This document shows positions 34,034 to 42,893 of a stretch of 64,000 bases of DNA, piece by piece (position 1 is the stretch's first letter; each line of letters starts with the position of its first letter). This DNA comes from Beijerinckia indica subsp. indica ATCC 9039. Its GTDB lineage: Bacteria; Pseudomonadota; Alphaproteobacteria; Rhizobiales; Beijerinckiaceae. The position numbers and the translations under genes are program-made. The notes under the pieces were generated by a model. It saw nothing but the letters and a program-made list of their open reading frames with translations, was not told the DNA's origin and ran no database searches. Where the stretch lies: contig NC_010581.1 of NCBI RefSeq assembly GCF_000019845.1, positions 935,501 to 999,500 of the forward strand, given 5' to 3'.

Positions 34034-35362
34034 TTAAAGGATCGGACGCGATTCGATGGGACCGTCTGAATTCTCGAGCGAGGCCTGCTCCGCACGGCGG
34101 CGTCTCAGCCTCGCGGCCATGACGCCTCCTACGCCCAAAGTCGCCACTCCAAACAGGATCAGCACGAGGGAGGCGGAGAGGCCGATCAAAGGGCTTTGCA
34201 GCAAGGAGGCGCTCAAAGTCGCGCCGATGATCATGAGGGCAGTCACAACATTGACGCCGCCGATCGCCCTAGCGCGCAGGGCTTTTTCGGCATTGGCCTG
34301 AATCATGGCGAAGAGGGGGACCACGAACAGTCCGCCCGAGAGGGCAAGCGCGATGACGTCGAAGGCGAGACGCAGGCCGAGACCTTGACCGAGAAAATCC
34401 ACAAGGTTGATCGTCTCCTCGGTTGCGGGCAGGCTCAAAGTGGCAAAACCCAGATCGATGAGGAAGATCGCCATGCCGAAGGCCGCCGGCGCCACGAAGC
34501 GCAAGGGTGGCCTGCCATGGGCCAGCAGTGCTGCGAAGATCGAGCCGAGGCCGATGCCTAAGGCAAAGAGAGCGGTGATCGCCGTCTCGACGTCGAGACC
34601 CCCGCCGAGCTTATGCCGAATGATGGTTGGCACGAGGGAAACGGCGACAGCGGCATTGACCCAGAACCAGGAAATCGCCAGCCCACCGAGCCAGAGTTTG
34701 GGACTGGCGCGCAGCACAACAAGCAGCGCTCTGGTCGAGACGAATGGATTGCGGTGAATAGTAAGATGGGGATCGGCCGCGCCGGTCGAGGGGATAAAGA
34801 GGCTGGTGACGAAACAGGCCGTCGCTATCGCCAGCAATTGCAAGGCGATGGTTTCAGGGTCGCGGCCATGCGCGGCGGCAAAACCGCCGAAGGTCAGGCC
34901 GAGCAGGATGGCGAGAAAGGTCGCCGCTTCGATCAAGGCATTGCCGGCCGTCAATTCTTCCAGCGAGAGAAGATCTGGCAAAATGCCATATTTGATGGGG
35001 CCGAACAAAGCCGCGATCGTGCCGAGTCCGAACAAAGCGGCAAATAGCAAGGGCAGGGAGCCGTACCAGAAGCCGATCGCCGCCATGGCTTGCACACCCA
35101 GTTCGGCCACCTTCAGATATTTGGTCACGGTCGCTTTGTCATGGGCATCGGCCAATTCGCCGCCGAGCCCCGACAGAACAAGGGAAGGCAGAATAAAGAT
35201 CGCGACAGCCAGTGTGACGAGTGGCCCGGCCTCGGCGGCGCCAAGCCGGAACAGGACCAGCATGGCCAGCATGTTGCGCACGAAATTGTCGTTGAAGGCC
35301 GAAAAGAACTGGCACCAGAACAACGGGGCGAAGCGGCGCTGCCGCAAAAGTCCGAAGATCAT
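34034..35362 (-). CDS. MFS transporter, lysophospholipid-transporter (LplT)-like
   Basis: Inner-membrane protein of 442 residues with about eleven or twelve helices. The N-terminal segment FAPLFWCQFFSAFNDNFVRNML is the signature of LplT-type MFS proteins, which flip lysophospholipids for re-acylation and are often fused to acyltransferase and acyl-CoA ligase domains. Here the protein ends after the transporter. The frame is open to 35614, but the ATG at 35362 is chosen because it begins just before this signature and lies 13 nt after the stop of the upstream cation transporter gene, with which it should be co-transcribed. Substrate is inferred from family only. Confidence 0.8.
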   Translation of the reverse strand: MIFGLLRQRRFAPLFWCQFFSAFNDNFVRNMLAMLVLFRLGAAEAGPLVTLAVAIFILPSLVLSGLGGELADAHDKATVTKYLKVAELGVQAMAAIGFWYGSLPLLFAALFGLGTIAALFGPIKYGILPDLLSLEELTAGNALIEAATFLAILLGLTFGGFAAAHGRDPETIALQLLAIATACFVTSLFIPSTGAADPHLTIHRNPFVSTRALLVVLRASPKLWLGGLAISWFWVNAAVAVSLVPTIIRHKLGGGLDVETAITALFALGIGLGSIFAALLAHGRPPLRFVAPAAFGMAIFLIDLGFATLSLPATEETINLVDFLGQGLGLRLAFDVIALALSGGLFVVPLFAMIQANAEKALRARAIGGVNVVTALMIIGATLSASLLQSPLIGLSASLVLILFGVATLGVGGVMAARLRRRRAEQASLENSDGPIESRPIL

Positions 35363-35375
35363 CGAATCTTTGCCT

Positions 35376-36815
35376 TCAACTTTCCCATTCGGCCTGGCCA
35401 AGGCTGGCCTTGAGCGGTTCGGCATGGCCGATAATGCGCGAAATATCCGCGAAATCGCTCCGCATGCCATGATCGAGTTCATCGACATGGCGGTGGACCT
35501 CACCGACGGGCAGATCGGGATCGACGCGGCAATGATAATTGATGACAAGGCCCGCCGGTGTCTCACGGACGCGGACGTTGTGGATTTCGAAAATGGCGCC
35601 GTCGAGACGTGCATTCTTGATCAAATGGTCCTTGATATCTTCTATTTTGGCGGCCGGCGCATCCTGGCCCGGTAGTTCGGCCGGCATTAGCGGTTCGATA
35701 TGACTTTCGACCTCGATATCTGGGCCCAGTTCGCGAGCAATCTCTCCCTCGAGGCCTGAAACGATCTCATGGGCGGTCCCATGCGCCATGGCACCGTCGA
35801 GTTCGACATCGAAACCGACCGAGGTCTTGCCGTCGATTTCCTGCACAGTCACATGATGGATCGGAATATGCCGTTTGGCGGCGATGAGGAGGATGCGCTC
35901 GAGCATCGTTTCATCGCCCAGGGCAATCGGCTGCATGGTCATGGTGAGAGAGACGTCCGGATGGGCCTTGGTGACGGCGGCGAGAACATTCGCTTTGATC
36001 GCGGCGGCCTTTTCGAGGGGCAGGGTCCGGGCGATGAAAATATTCATGTCACCGACGACTTGGTGACCGAGCGGTCGCAACCGTAGATTGCCGATCTTGA
36101 TGACGCCGGGCACGCCGGCCACGATGACGCGAATCTTTTCAGCGAGGCCTTGGGGGGCCGCGTCGAGCAGCGTATCGATCGTCCGGCGCCCCAATTGATA
36201 GCCGGTGAAGCCGATGAAACCCGCGACCATCAAGGCCGCAAGCGCATCGCCCTCCGGGAAACCCGCCCGTGCCAGACCAAGGCCGAGAAGGGCCATGCAG
36301 GAAGCCGCAGCATCAGCCAGAAAATTCAGCGCTTCGGCCGCGAGCGCATGACTTTTCGTGGTTTTGGCGAGCGTATGGAGGGAGCGCCAGCGCCAGAGGT
36401 CGACAACCAGGGAAATGATCAGAACACTGAAGGCGAGAAGGCCCGGGTTGACGATCACGTCCCCATCGAGCAGGCGCCGGACCGCTTCGATCAGAATGAA
36501 GGCCGCGAAGGCGAACAACAGGCTCATCTGGATCAGGGCCGCGAGCGCTTCGACCTTGGCATGTCCATATTGATGCGTTTCGTCGGCTGGCTGATGGGCG
36601 ATGCGCAAAGCGACGAAAGTCATCAGTGAGGTCAGAATGTCTGAGAAATTATTCGCGGTCTCGGACATCAGGGCCAAGGAGCCGGAGGCGAGGCCAGCAA
36701 TGAACTTGGCGATGGTCATGGCGGATTTGACGCCGACCGAAATCAGGGCCGCGCGTTCCTTGGTCCTGAAATGATCGCTCGACGCCGCCGGCACCGTGGC
36801 TTCGCTCGCCTGCAT
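35376..36815 (-). CDS. Cation diffusion facilitator with long C-terminal region
   Basis: Metal/proton antiporter of the CDF family. Six membrane segments lie within about 25-185, then a cytoplasmic domain that is much longer than usual: 479 residues in total against about 300 for FieF. The usual transport-site DxxxD in helix 2 and HxxxD in helix 5 read N55-F-x-D59 (NNFSD) and N164-F-L-A-D168, so both upper ligands are Asn. Asn in helix 2 has been linked to manganese in some CDF proteins; the metal here is not assigned. The C-terminal region appears to contain a second copy of the dimerisation-type domain (GTAHEIVSGLEGEIARELGP). Upstream partner of the LplT-like gene. Confidence 0.88.
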   Translation of the reverse strand: MQASEATVPAASSDHFRTKERAALISVGVKSAMTIAKFIAGLASGSLALMSETANNFSDILTSLMTFVALRIAHQPADETHQYGHAKVEALAALIQMSLLFAFAAFILIEAVRRLLDGDVIVNPGLLAFSVLIISLVVDLWRWRSLHTLAKTTKSHALAAEALNFLADAAASCMALLGLGLARAGFPEGDALAALMVAGFIGFTGYQLGRRTIDTLLDAAPQGLAEKIRVIVAGVPGVIKIGNLRLRPLGHQVVGDMNIFIARTLPLEKAAAIKANVLAAVTKAHPDVSLTMTMQPIALGDETMLERILLIAAKRHIPIHHVTVQEIDGKTSVGFDVELDGAMAHGTAHEIVSGLEGEIARELGPDIEVESHIEPLMPAELPGQDAPAAKIEDIKDHLIKNARLDGAIFEIHNVRVRETPAGLVINYHCRVDPDLPVGEVHRHVDELDHGMRSDFADISRIIGHAEPLKASLGQAEWES

Positions 36816-37544
36816 AATGTGAAACCTCGAATGAGATAAGGTTGGAAAGGGTGCCTCACCCCGTCGCGTTTCCTCTGTCTCCTCAAAACAGGTCCATGTT
36901 TTGGAGGAGACATTTTATGTAATCGTTATTGCAAATTTTATAACGTTGGCGCTTGGCTGGCGGCTTTTTCATGCAAAGGCGGGTGAGGGGCGGCTGCTTG
37001 GCGAAGAGCTCAATGGCTGCGATTTCTCACACAGGATCGGTCACAAGACCTGACCGTCCAGACACTCTCGCATTCTCTCCAACCTTTGGAAAATCAATTA
37101 AGAACGAAACCAGGAGACGGTTTCAGTCTCCTGATATCGGATCCGTGATCGTTGATCGCGGTGCGCGGCCTGCCGAATTCTGGTGCCCATGGTATAGTAT
37201 CGGAAAGCGCCAGATGGCGATTCCCGGTCTATTTCTCGAGTTTTTGTTTTTCAGAGGGTTAGCAAGATTTCGAGGGGTTCGACGGGCATCTTTTATGATC
37301 TTTGGTCTAATATCGCAACGGCGAGCGACAGCCTCGAACCGGAGTGGATATACTTTTTAAGATAAATTTTATGCTTTTATAAAGACTTATAGCATGGCTG
37401 ACGCGACCGGATTCAGGGGGCTGTGCCATAAGTCTGCGGGGGCGGATCAATTTCGCGGTGGAGAGTCGGAGACAGCCAGGCAACGATCGTGGCAAAGGAA
37501 TTTCAGCAAGCGTATTTCGGCAAGAATTCGTAAAAGGGACAGCC
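36816..37544. other. Non-coding stretch with two hairpins between the CDF gene and gloA
   Basis: A plus-strand frame at 36953-37360 has no family resemblance and a weak start, so no gene is called. Two hairpins stand out: 36876-36912 in the leader of the CDF gene, and CAGGAGAC/GTCTCCTG at 37111-37133. From 37330 to 37395 the DNA is AT-rich and probably contains the gloA promoter. Confidence 0.45.
36876..36912 (-). promoter_or_regulatory. Long hairpin in the 5' leader of the CDF transporter gene
   Basis: TGTCTCCTCAAAACA at 36876-36890 pairs with 36897-36912 with one bulged base and a 6-nt loop (ggtcca). It lies about 60 nt upstream of the CDF start on the same transcript. It has no T-run and does not match a metal riboswitch consensus that I can recognise. 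It could act in mRNA stability, attenuation or as a protein operator. Confidence 0.4.
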
Positions 37545-37985
37545 ATGGAATATCTGCACACAATGATCCGGGTGACCGATCTGGAACAATCGCTGGACTT
37601 TTATTGCAACAAGCTCGGTCTCGTCGAGGTCCGGCGCGTCGAGAGCCAGAAGGGCCGCTATACTCTGGTCTTCCTCTCCGCGCCGGGGGACATGGAACGG
37701 GCGATAAAGTTCAAGGCGCCCCTGATTGAACTCACCTATAATTGGGATCCTGAAACCTATGGCGGCGGGCGCAATTTCGGCCATCTTGCCTATAGCGTCG
37801 AGGATATTTACGCGACCTGCGACAGGCTGATGAAAAAGGGCGTTGTCATCAACCGCCCACCCCGCGACGGGCAAATGGCCTTTGTGCGTTCCCCCGACAA
37901 TATTTCGATCGAAATCCTGCAAAAAGGCGAGCCCCTGCCGCGTCAGGAGCCCTGGGCTTCGATGGAGAATACTGGCGTTTGGTAG
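37545..37985 (+). CDS. gloA: Lactoylglutathione lyase (glyoxalase I)
   Basis: Converts the hemithioacetal of methylglyoxal and glutathione to S-lactoylglutathione, detoxifying methylglyoxal. 146 residues in the VOC fold. Metal ligands are H5, E62 (ELTYNW), H80 (FGHLAY) and E123 (SIEIL), with the glutathione-binding segment [15 protein letters not shown]. The frame is open to 37458, but the ATG at 37545 follows AAAAGGGA and gives the standard N-terminus [10 protein letters not shown]. Single-gene unit. Confidence 0.95.
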   Translation: MEYLHTMIRVTDLEQSLDFYCNKLGLVEVRRVESQKGRYTLVFLSAPGDMERAIKFKAPLIELTYNWDPETYGGGRNFGHLAYSVEDIYATCDRLMKKGVVINRPPRDGQMAFVRSPDNISIEILQKGEPLPRQEPWASMENTGVW

Positions 37986-38284
37986 AGCCTGACGCGGCGG
38001 AGCGACCCGATTGCCGGTCTTCGCCGCAAGACAAGGATGATTGAGGTCGTTCGGCGGAAAACGTGCGGTAAATAGGCCACACTCTTGCCTCGGCCTTGCC
38101 CGGGGCGGTCTCAAACCTGTTGCAAGGCAGGCTCAGTCCTGCAACAGACTATTGTGAAATCCTCAGGTTGCAGGCCGGATTGATCGGTTCTAGTTTCCTC
38201 GGCAGGATCGGCTATCTCGATCTCGGCTCTATGATTTTGCCGAGGGTCTGAGATCTTGAATAGGGCCGCGATCGGAGATCTGAG

Positions 38285-39295
38285 TTGGGTATTGTGATTC
38301 CTCTCGAAGACGCAAAAGAGTCCGGCATCGAAAGGCTCCTTGCCCTGGTGACGCCCGATATGGAGCGCGTCAATCAGACCATTCTTTCGCGGGCTGCCTC
38401 CGATGTGACGATGATTCCGGAAGTCGCCAATCATCTGATTTCCTCGGGCGGCAAGAGGCTGCGTCCCATGCTTACATTGGCGGCGGCCGGCCTCTGCGGC
38501 TATGGCGGCAATGGGCATATCAAGCTCGCGGCCTCGGTCGAATTTATGCATACCGCGACCCTTCTGCATGACGATGTGGTCGATGAAAGCGATATGCGCC
38601 GGGGCAAGCTCGCAGCCCGCATGCTCTGGGGCAATGAAGCCAGTGTCCTCGTTGGCGATTTCCTGCTCGGCCAGGCGTTCAAGATGATGGTTGAGGTGGG
38701 CTCGCTCGCCTGTCTCGAGGTTCTGTCCACGGCGGCAGCGGTAATCGCTGAGGGCGAGGTCATGCAATTGGCGGCAGCCAAGGATACTGAGACGGGTGAG
38801 GATGATTATCTCGCCGTCATCCGCGCCAAGACCGCAGCCCTGTTCGGCGCTGCCGCTGAGGTCGGCGCCCTTTTGGCGGAACGGCCAAAGGCGGAAATCG
38901 CCGCCTGTCGCAGTTACGGGCTCAATCTCGGCATTGCTTTTCAATTGATCGATGATGCGCTGGACTATGGGGGGACCTCCGCCAAGCTTGGCAAGAATGT
39001 CGGCGACGATTTTCGAGAGGGTAAGATCACCTTGCCGGTCGTCCTCTGCTTCCGGCGAGGGACCCAGGACGAGCGCATTTTCTGGCGTCGCACCCTCGAA
39101 AAGGGGGAAATTGAGGAAGGCGATCTCGATATAGCCATCGCTACAATGCGCAAGCATCGCGCCATCGAGGATACGGTGGAACGGGCCCGCCACTATGGCG
39201 CCATGGCGCGTGATGCTTTGGAGCTTTTTCCTGCCTCGCCCTGGAAAATCGCCCTGAACGATGTCGTTGATTTCTGTGTCAACCGCATTTCGTAA
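38285..39295 (+). CDS. ispB: Polyprenyl (octaprenyl/decaprenyl) diphosphate synthase
   Basis: Trans-prenyltransferase that makes the long side chain of ubiquinone from FPP and IPP. 336 residues. First aspartate-rich motif LLHDDVVDESDMRRG (D96, D97, D100) and second QLIDDALDYGG (D223, D224, D227), with the SSGGKRLRP IPP-binding segment before them. Start is a TTG at 38285 preserving the MGIVIPLEDAK N-terminus seen in alphaproteobacterial relatives; a GTG at 38294 would remove three residues. Chain length (C40 or C50) cannot be told; Q-10 is typical of alphaproteobacteria. Confidence 0.9.
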   Translation: MGIVIPLEDAKESGIERLLALVTPDMERVNQTILSRAASDVTMIPEVANHLISSGGKRLRPMLTLAAAGLCGYGGNGHIKLAASVEFMHTATLLHDDVVDESDMRRGKLAARMLWGNEASVLVGDFLLGQAFKMMVEVGSLACLEVLSTAAAVIAEGEVMQLAAAKDTETGEDDYLAVIRAKTAALFGAAAEVGALLAERPKAEIAACRSYGLNLGIAFQLIDDALDYGGTSAKLGKNVGDDFREGKITLPVVLCFRRGTQDERIFWRRTLEKGEIEEGDLDIAIATMRKHRAIEDTVERARHYGAMARDALELFPASPWKIALNDVVDFCVNRIS

Positions 39296-39380
39296 ATCCT
39301 TATCTGTCTCGTTTTGAAACTCTCTCGGCAATTTCCTCTGTAACCGCTTCGCAAGCATAAATAGCGATAACCATTTCCGG

Positions 39381-40682
39381 ATGATGATGTGGCCTCGCCA
39401 CAAGATCGAATTGGGATGGGTAATGCGCGGGTCGCAGGTCGGATGGGCAATGGGAATCGTCGCACCATGGTGCTTGGCCATGGGCTTGCTCGTCTCGATC
39501 AGTGCCGATGCTGGCCAGGAGGCCGTCATGGGAGGGTCCATCGTGGCCTTGTCCCAACGGGCGGCTGTCAGCCCCACCACGCTTGTGCCGGATCTGCCGC
39601 TTGATTCATTGACAGCTTCCCCGAGGCTATCGCGGAATTTCGCCGCGGTCGCGGCTTTGCGGCAGGTCAGCCTCGAATTGGGCGAGAAGCAGGATTTTAG
39701 CGAATGGGCCGATGAGATCGAGCCGCGCCCCGATCTGAAACGGAGTGGACGGGCTTCCGCGTCAAAGGCCATGCCGGTCATCGATCGTAGCCGAAAGGGC
39801 GATCCCCTGGTGGGGCTGCGGCCGACTTTCGATACGCAGTTGCGCCAGAAAGGCGGGCTTGCCAAGCTACGTGCGCATGATCTGTTGTTCACCCATGATG
39901 AAACCTCCCCAACGGGTGGCTTTTCGCCAGCCGAGGGTGATGTCGAGGGGCCGGAGAGCGTGGCCTCTTTCGAGCCCTGGCCGGATGGCGAAAGCCCCAC
40001 GACTGTCCATGCCGCTGGCGATGCCTCACCTGCGGCGACCGGGAGCACGACGACGCGCGCCACTGTCGCCATGCGCCCGAGCGCCCTCAACGAGCGCTTG
40101 ATGCAGGGCGCGACTCCGGCAACGCCCCGCGCCTTGGCCTTGGCTTCGACGACGCCAGCGCCTGCCGAGGCGACACCTGTAGAAGTCGTGTTCCAGCGCT
40201 CCAAAAATGCGCCCGAAACCAGTTACGCCGAGCGGCAGAAGCCGAATTATGCGGCGCTCATCAGTCAGGATCGTGCGGGCAGCGAAAAGCGCTGCCTTGC
40301 CGAAGCGATTTATTTCGAGGCGCGCAGCGAGCCCGAGGAAGGGCAGGCGGCGGTCGCGCAGGTCGTGCTCAACCGCGTTTCAAGCGGGCTTTATCCTGCC
40401 TCCATCTGCGGCGTCGTTTATCAGAATCGGCAGCATTATCATGGCTGCCAGTTCTCATTCGCCTGCGAGGGAAAATCTCTCAAGATCACCGAGCCCGATG
40501 CCTGGCGCACGGCGCTTAAAGTGGCGGATTCTGTGACCGAGGGGCGCACCTATCTTGCCGATATCGGTGGTTCCACGCATTATCACGCGAATTATGTGCG
40601 GCCCCGCTGGGCCAAGGCCCTAAAAAAGATGGATGTGATCGGGCACCATATCTTCTATAAATTACGCCCTGGGCAGACGTGA
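39381..40682 (+). CDS. SleB-like cell wall hydrolase with N-terminal membrane anchor
   Basis: 433 residues. A hydrophobic N-terminal helix (about 22-43) exports or anchors the protein. A long low-complexity region rich in A, P, T and S (about 60-285) follows, then a C-terminal Hydrolase_2/SleB domain from about residue 300: CLAEAIYFEARSEPEEGQAA with the catalytic Glu, CQFSFACEG, and STHYHANYVRPRW. SleB domains cleave peptidoglycan glycan strands as lytic transglycosylases; in alphaproteobacteria they act in wall turnover rather than spore germination. ATG at 39423, preceded by GGATGGG, is an alternative start. The linker may span the periplasm. Confidence 0.87.
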   Translation: MMMWPRHKIELGWVMRGSQVGWAMGIVAPWCLAMGLLVSISADAGQEAVMGGSIVALSQRAAVSPTTLVPDLPLDSLTASPRLSRNFAAVAALRQVSLELGEKQDFSEWADEIEPRPDLKRSGRASASKAMPVIDRSRKGDPLVGLRPTFDTQLRQKGGLAKLRAHDLLFTHDETSPTGGFSPAEGDVEGPESVASFEPWPDGESPTTVHAAGDASPAATGSTTTRATVAMRPSALNERLMQGATPATPRALALASTTPAPAEATPVEVVFQRSKNAPETSYAERQKPNYAALISQDRAGSEKRCLAEAIYFEARSEPEEGQAAVAQVVLNRVSSGLYPASICGVVYQNRQHYHGCQFSFACEGKSLKITEPDAWRTALKVADSVTEGRTYLADIGGSTHYHANYVRPRWAKALKKMDVIGHHIFYKLRPGQT

Positions 40683-40948
40683 GTCCGATTGGCCCGTGAT
40701 GCCTTTTAACAAGACACATTCATGGGAAGAGCCGATCGCCGGATTTCGCCGGAGACAGCTTTGGCTTAAGATTGGTTTTGATTGGTTCGGCGCGAGACTT
40801 GTCGGGGCAACATAAAATCGCCATCTTTGGCAACGGAACCGCATCCCGTCAAATCGCGCCCAAACTTATTTAACACCTAATTTTTCGCCATTCATTGGCG
40901 GAGGGATTGACCAAGAGGTCGCCTGTACTCACACGGAAAGACGATCGC

Positions 40949-42739
40949 GTGTCCTTCACATTTTCTTCTGCACCGTTTCGCTCTCTCGCATCGTACCGTT
41001 TTTTGCCGCGCGGATTGTCCGTGGCCGTCGCCTGTGCTCTGTTGGTTCCAGCCCCCTTGGCGCTGGCACGGGCCCGTGAAAGCCTGGCCATAGCGACACC
41101 TTTCGAGGTCGGTGACAGCCCGATCGGCAATTATCTCGCTGCCTATGTCGCAGGCATCGATAAGGACACGCTCGCGGCAGCCACCTATTTTCGCGAAGCC
41201 TTGCGTTATGATCCGCATAATTCGGCTTTGATCGAGCGGGCTTTTGTCGCCGCGATTTCGAACGGCAACATGCAGGATGCGTTTGGTTTCGCGGATCGTC
41301 TGCTCGCGCGTGATCCCGGTAACGGCCTTGCCCATCTCGCCTTGGGCGTCAAGGCGATCAAGCAGCATCAATATGCGGCCGCGCGCAATCATTTCGCGCG
41401 GGGCGGCGCTGGGCACGAACGCGATATTACCGCGACGCTTCTTGCGGCCTGGACCTATGCAGGCAGTGGAGAATACAAGCGCGGGCTTGAACTGGTCGAT
41501 CGCCTGCATGATGAAAGCTTCGGCGTGTTTCGCGATTTCCACGGCGGCTTGATCGCCGATGTCGCGCATAATCCAACCGAAGCGGCGCGTCGGCTGAAGG
41601 CCTCCTATGATACCGACAAGAACACTTTGCGGCTTGTCGATGTCTATGCGCGATTCCTGGCGCTGCATGGCCGCCGTGACGAAGCGATCAAGGTCTATGA
41701 GGCCTTCGACGAGATTCTGCCCAATCATCCGATCATCAGCGCCGCGCTTGCCACGTTGAAGAGCGGCAAGACGCTCGAGTCGCCGGTGCGCACACCGGAG
41801 GAGGGCGCTGCCGAAGTGCTCTATGGCCTGGGTGCCGCCGGCAGCCGGCAAGGCGACGAACTGGCCGCGATGATCTATCTTCGTCTATCGCTGTTTCTCG
41901 CGCCCGAGAACAGCCTCGCCATCATTACGCTTGGCGATATTTATGAACGCATCAAGCAGAACGAGCGGGCGATCGACGTCTATGAAACCGTGCCCGACGA
42001 TGATCCCTTGCGGATTACTGCCGATATCCAGTCCGGACAGATTCTCGAAGCCCTCGGCCGCACCGAGGAGGCGAACAAATATCTGAAACGAATCGTCGAG
42101 GAACATCCGAAGGATAGCGATGCTTTATCGGCGCTCGGCAATCTGCAGCGCGCCCATAAGCAATATGCCGAGGCCATCGAAACCTATACTCAGGCGCTCG
42201 CCGCCACGAGCAAGCCGGAAAAGGCCAATTGGCCGCTCTATTATTTCCGTGGCATTTCCTATGAGCGTAACAAGCAATGGCCGCAGGCGGAGGCCGATTT
42301 CCGCCGCGCCCTGGCTTTGTTCCCGGACCAGCCTCTGGTGCTGAATTATCTTGGTTATAGCTGGGTCGATCAGGGACTCAATCTCGACGAGGCCTTTGCC
42401 ATGCTGCACAAGGCCGTGGAATTGCGGCCGACCGACGGTTATATCGTCGACAGTCTTGGCTGGGCCAATTACCGGCTGGGCCGCTATGACGAGGCGGTCA
42501 AGGAACTCGAGCGGGCCATTGATCTGAAGCCTTCCGATCCGGTCATCAATGATCATTTGGGTGATGCCTATTGGCGGGTCGGGCGCAAGCTCGAAGCTCA
42601 TTTCCAATGGAACCATGCGCGTGATCTTGGGCCCGAGCCCGAGGACAAGGACAAGATCCTGGCCAAGATTGAGCACGGGCTTGATGACGAAGAAAAGCCC
42701 GCCGCCGCCGAGGCTCGCCCCGCCAAAAACGGGGGATGA
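40949..42739 (+). CDS. Exported tetratricopeptide-repeat protein
   Basis: About 596 residues. An N-terminal signal peptide (hydrophobic core GLSVAVACALLVPAPLALA) is followed by many TPR units across most of the chain, the clearest being DALSALGNLQRAHKQYAEAI, NYLGYSWVDQGLNLDEAFAM, DSLGWANYRLGRYDEAVKEL and DHLGDAYWRVGRKLEAHFQW. TPR arrays are protein-binding scaffolds; partner unknown. The frame is open from a TTG at 40895, but the GTG at 40949 follows GGAAAGA at suitable distance and gives a more ordinary signal peptide. The C-terminus is charged. Followed by the first copy of the two-hairpin repeat and then ispE. Confidence 0.82.
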   Translation: MSFTFSSAPFRSLASYRFLPRGLSVAVACALLVPAPLALARARESLAIATPFEVGDSPIGNYLAAYVAGIDKDTLAAATYFREALRYDPHNSALIERAFVAAISNGNMQDAFGFADRLLARDPGNGLAHLALGVKAIKQHQYAAARNHFARGGAGHERDITATLLAAWTYAGSGEYKRGLELVDRLHDESFGVFRDFHGGLIADVAHNPTEAARRLKASYDTDKNTLRLVDVYARFLALHGRRDEAIKVYEAFDEILPNHPIISAALATLKSGKTLESPVRTPEEGAAEVLYGLGAAGSRQGDELAAMIYLRLSLFLAPENSLAIITLGDIYERIKQNERAIDVYETVPDDDPLRITADIQSGQILEALGRTEEANKYLKRIVEEHPKDSDALSALGNLQRAHKQYAEAIETYTQALAATSKPEKANWPLYYFRGISYERNKQWPQAEADFRRALALFPDQPLVLNYLGYSWVDQGLNLDEAFAMLHKAVELRPTDGYIVDSLGWANYRLGRYDEAVKELERAIDLKPSDPVINDHLGDAYWRVGRKLEAHFQWNHARDLGPEPEDKDKILAKIEHGLDDEEKPAAAEARPAKNGG

Positions 42740-42753
42740 AGGTTCAGGCCTAA

Positions 42754-42852
42754 TATCCACCCTCATTGAAGCGGGCCTCGTCGCGGTTCAATGAGGACAA
42801 GTGGATAAGTTTAAAAAGTGACGTATCGAGAATCCGTGATTCTCGATACTAG
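42754..42852. repeat. Two-hairpin intergenic repeat, copy 1
   Basis: 99-bp element also present at 53303-53401. Stem I: CCTCATTGAA pairs exactly with TTCAATGAGG, lengthened by an outer TATCCAC/GTGGATA pair with a 4-nt bulge. Stem II: GTATCGAGAAT pairs exactly with ATTCTCGATAC. The joining segment (GATAAGTTTAAAA) is almost identical in both copies while the loops differ. It sits between the TPR gene and ispE. Confidence 0.9.
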
Positions 42853-42893
42853 TCTCGTGCCTTGACCTTTCCTTCCTGACCGGAAAAGGAAAA

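Noticed and set aside
36816..36960. Manganese (yybP-ykoY) riboswitch in the CDF leader
   Set aside because: Considered because the gene is a metal transporter, but the conserved yybP-ykoY core could not be found; only a simple hairpin is present.
36953..37360. 135-codon plus-strand frame before gloA
   Set aside because: No domain, weak start, and it spans two hairpins and an AT-rich promoter-like stretch.
38111..40204. 697-codon minus-strand frame over the prenyl synthase and wall hydrolase genes
   Set aside because: Antisense to two confidently identified genes, no domain.
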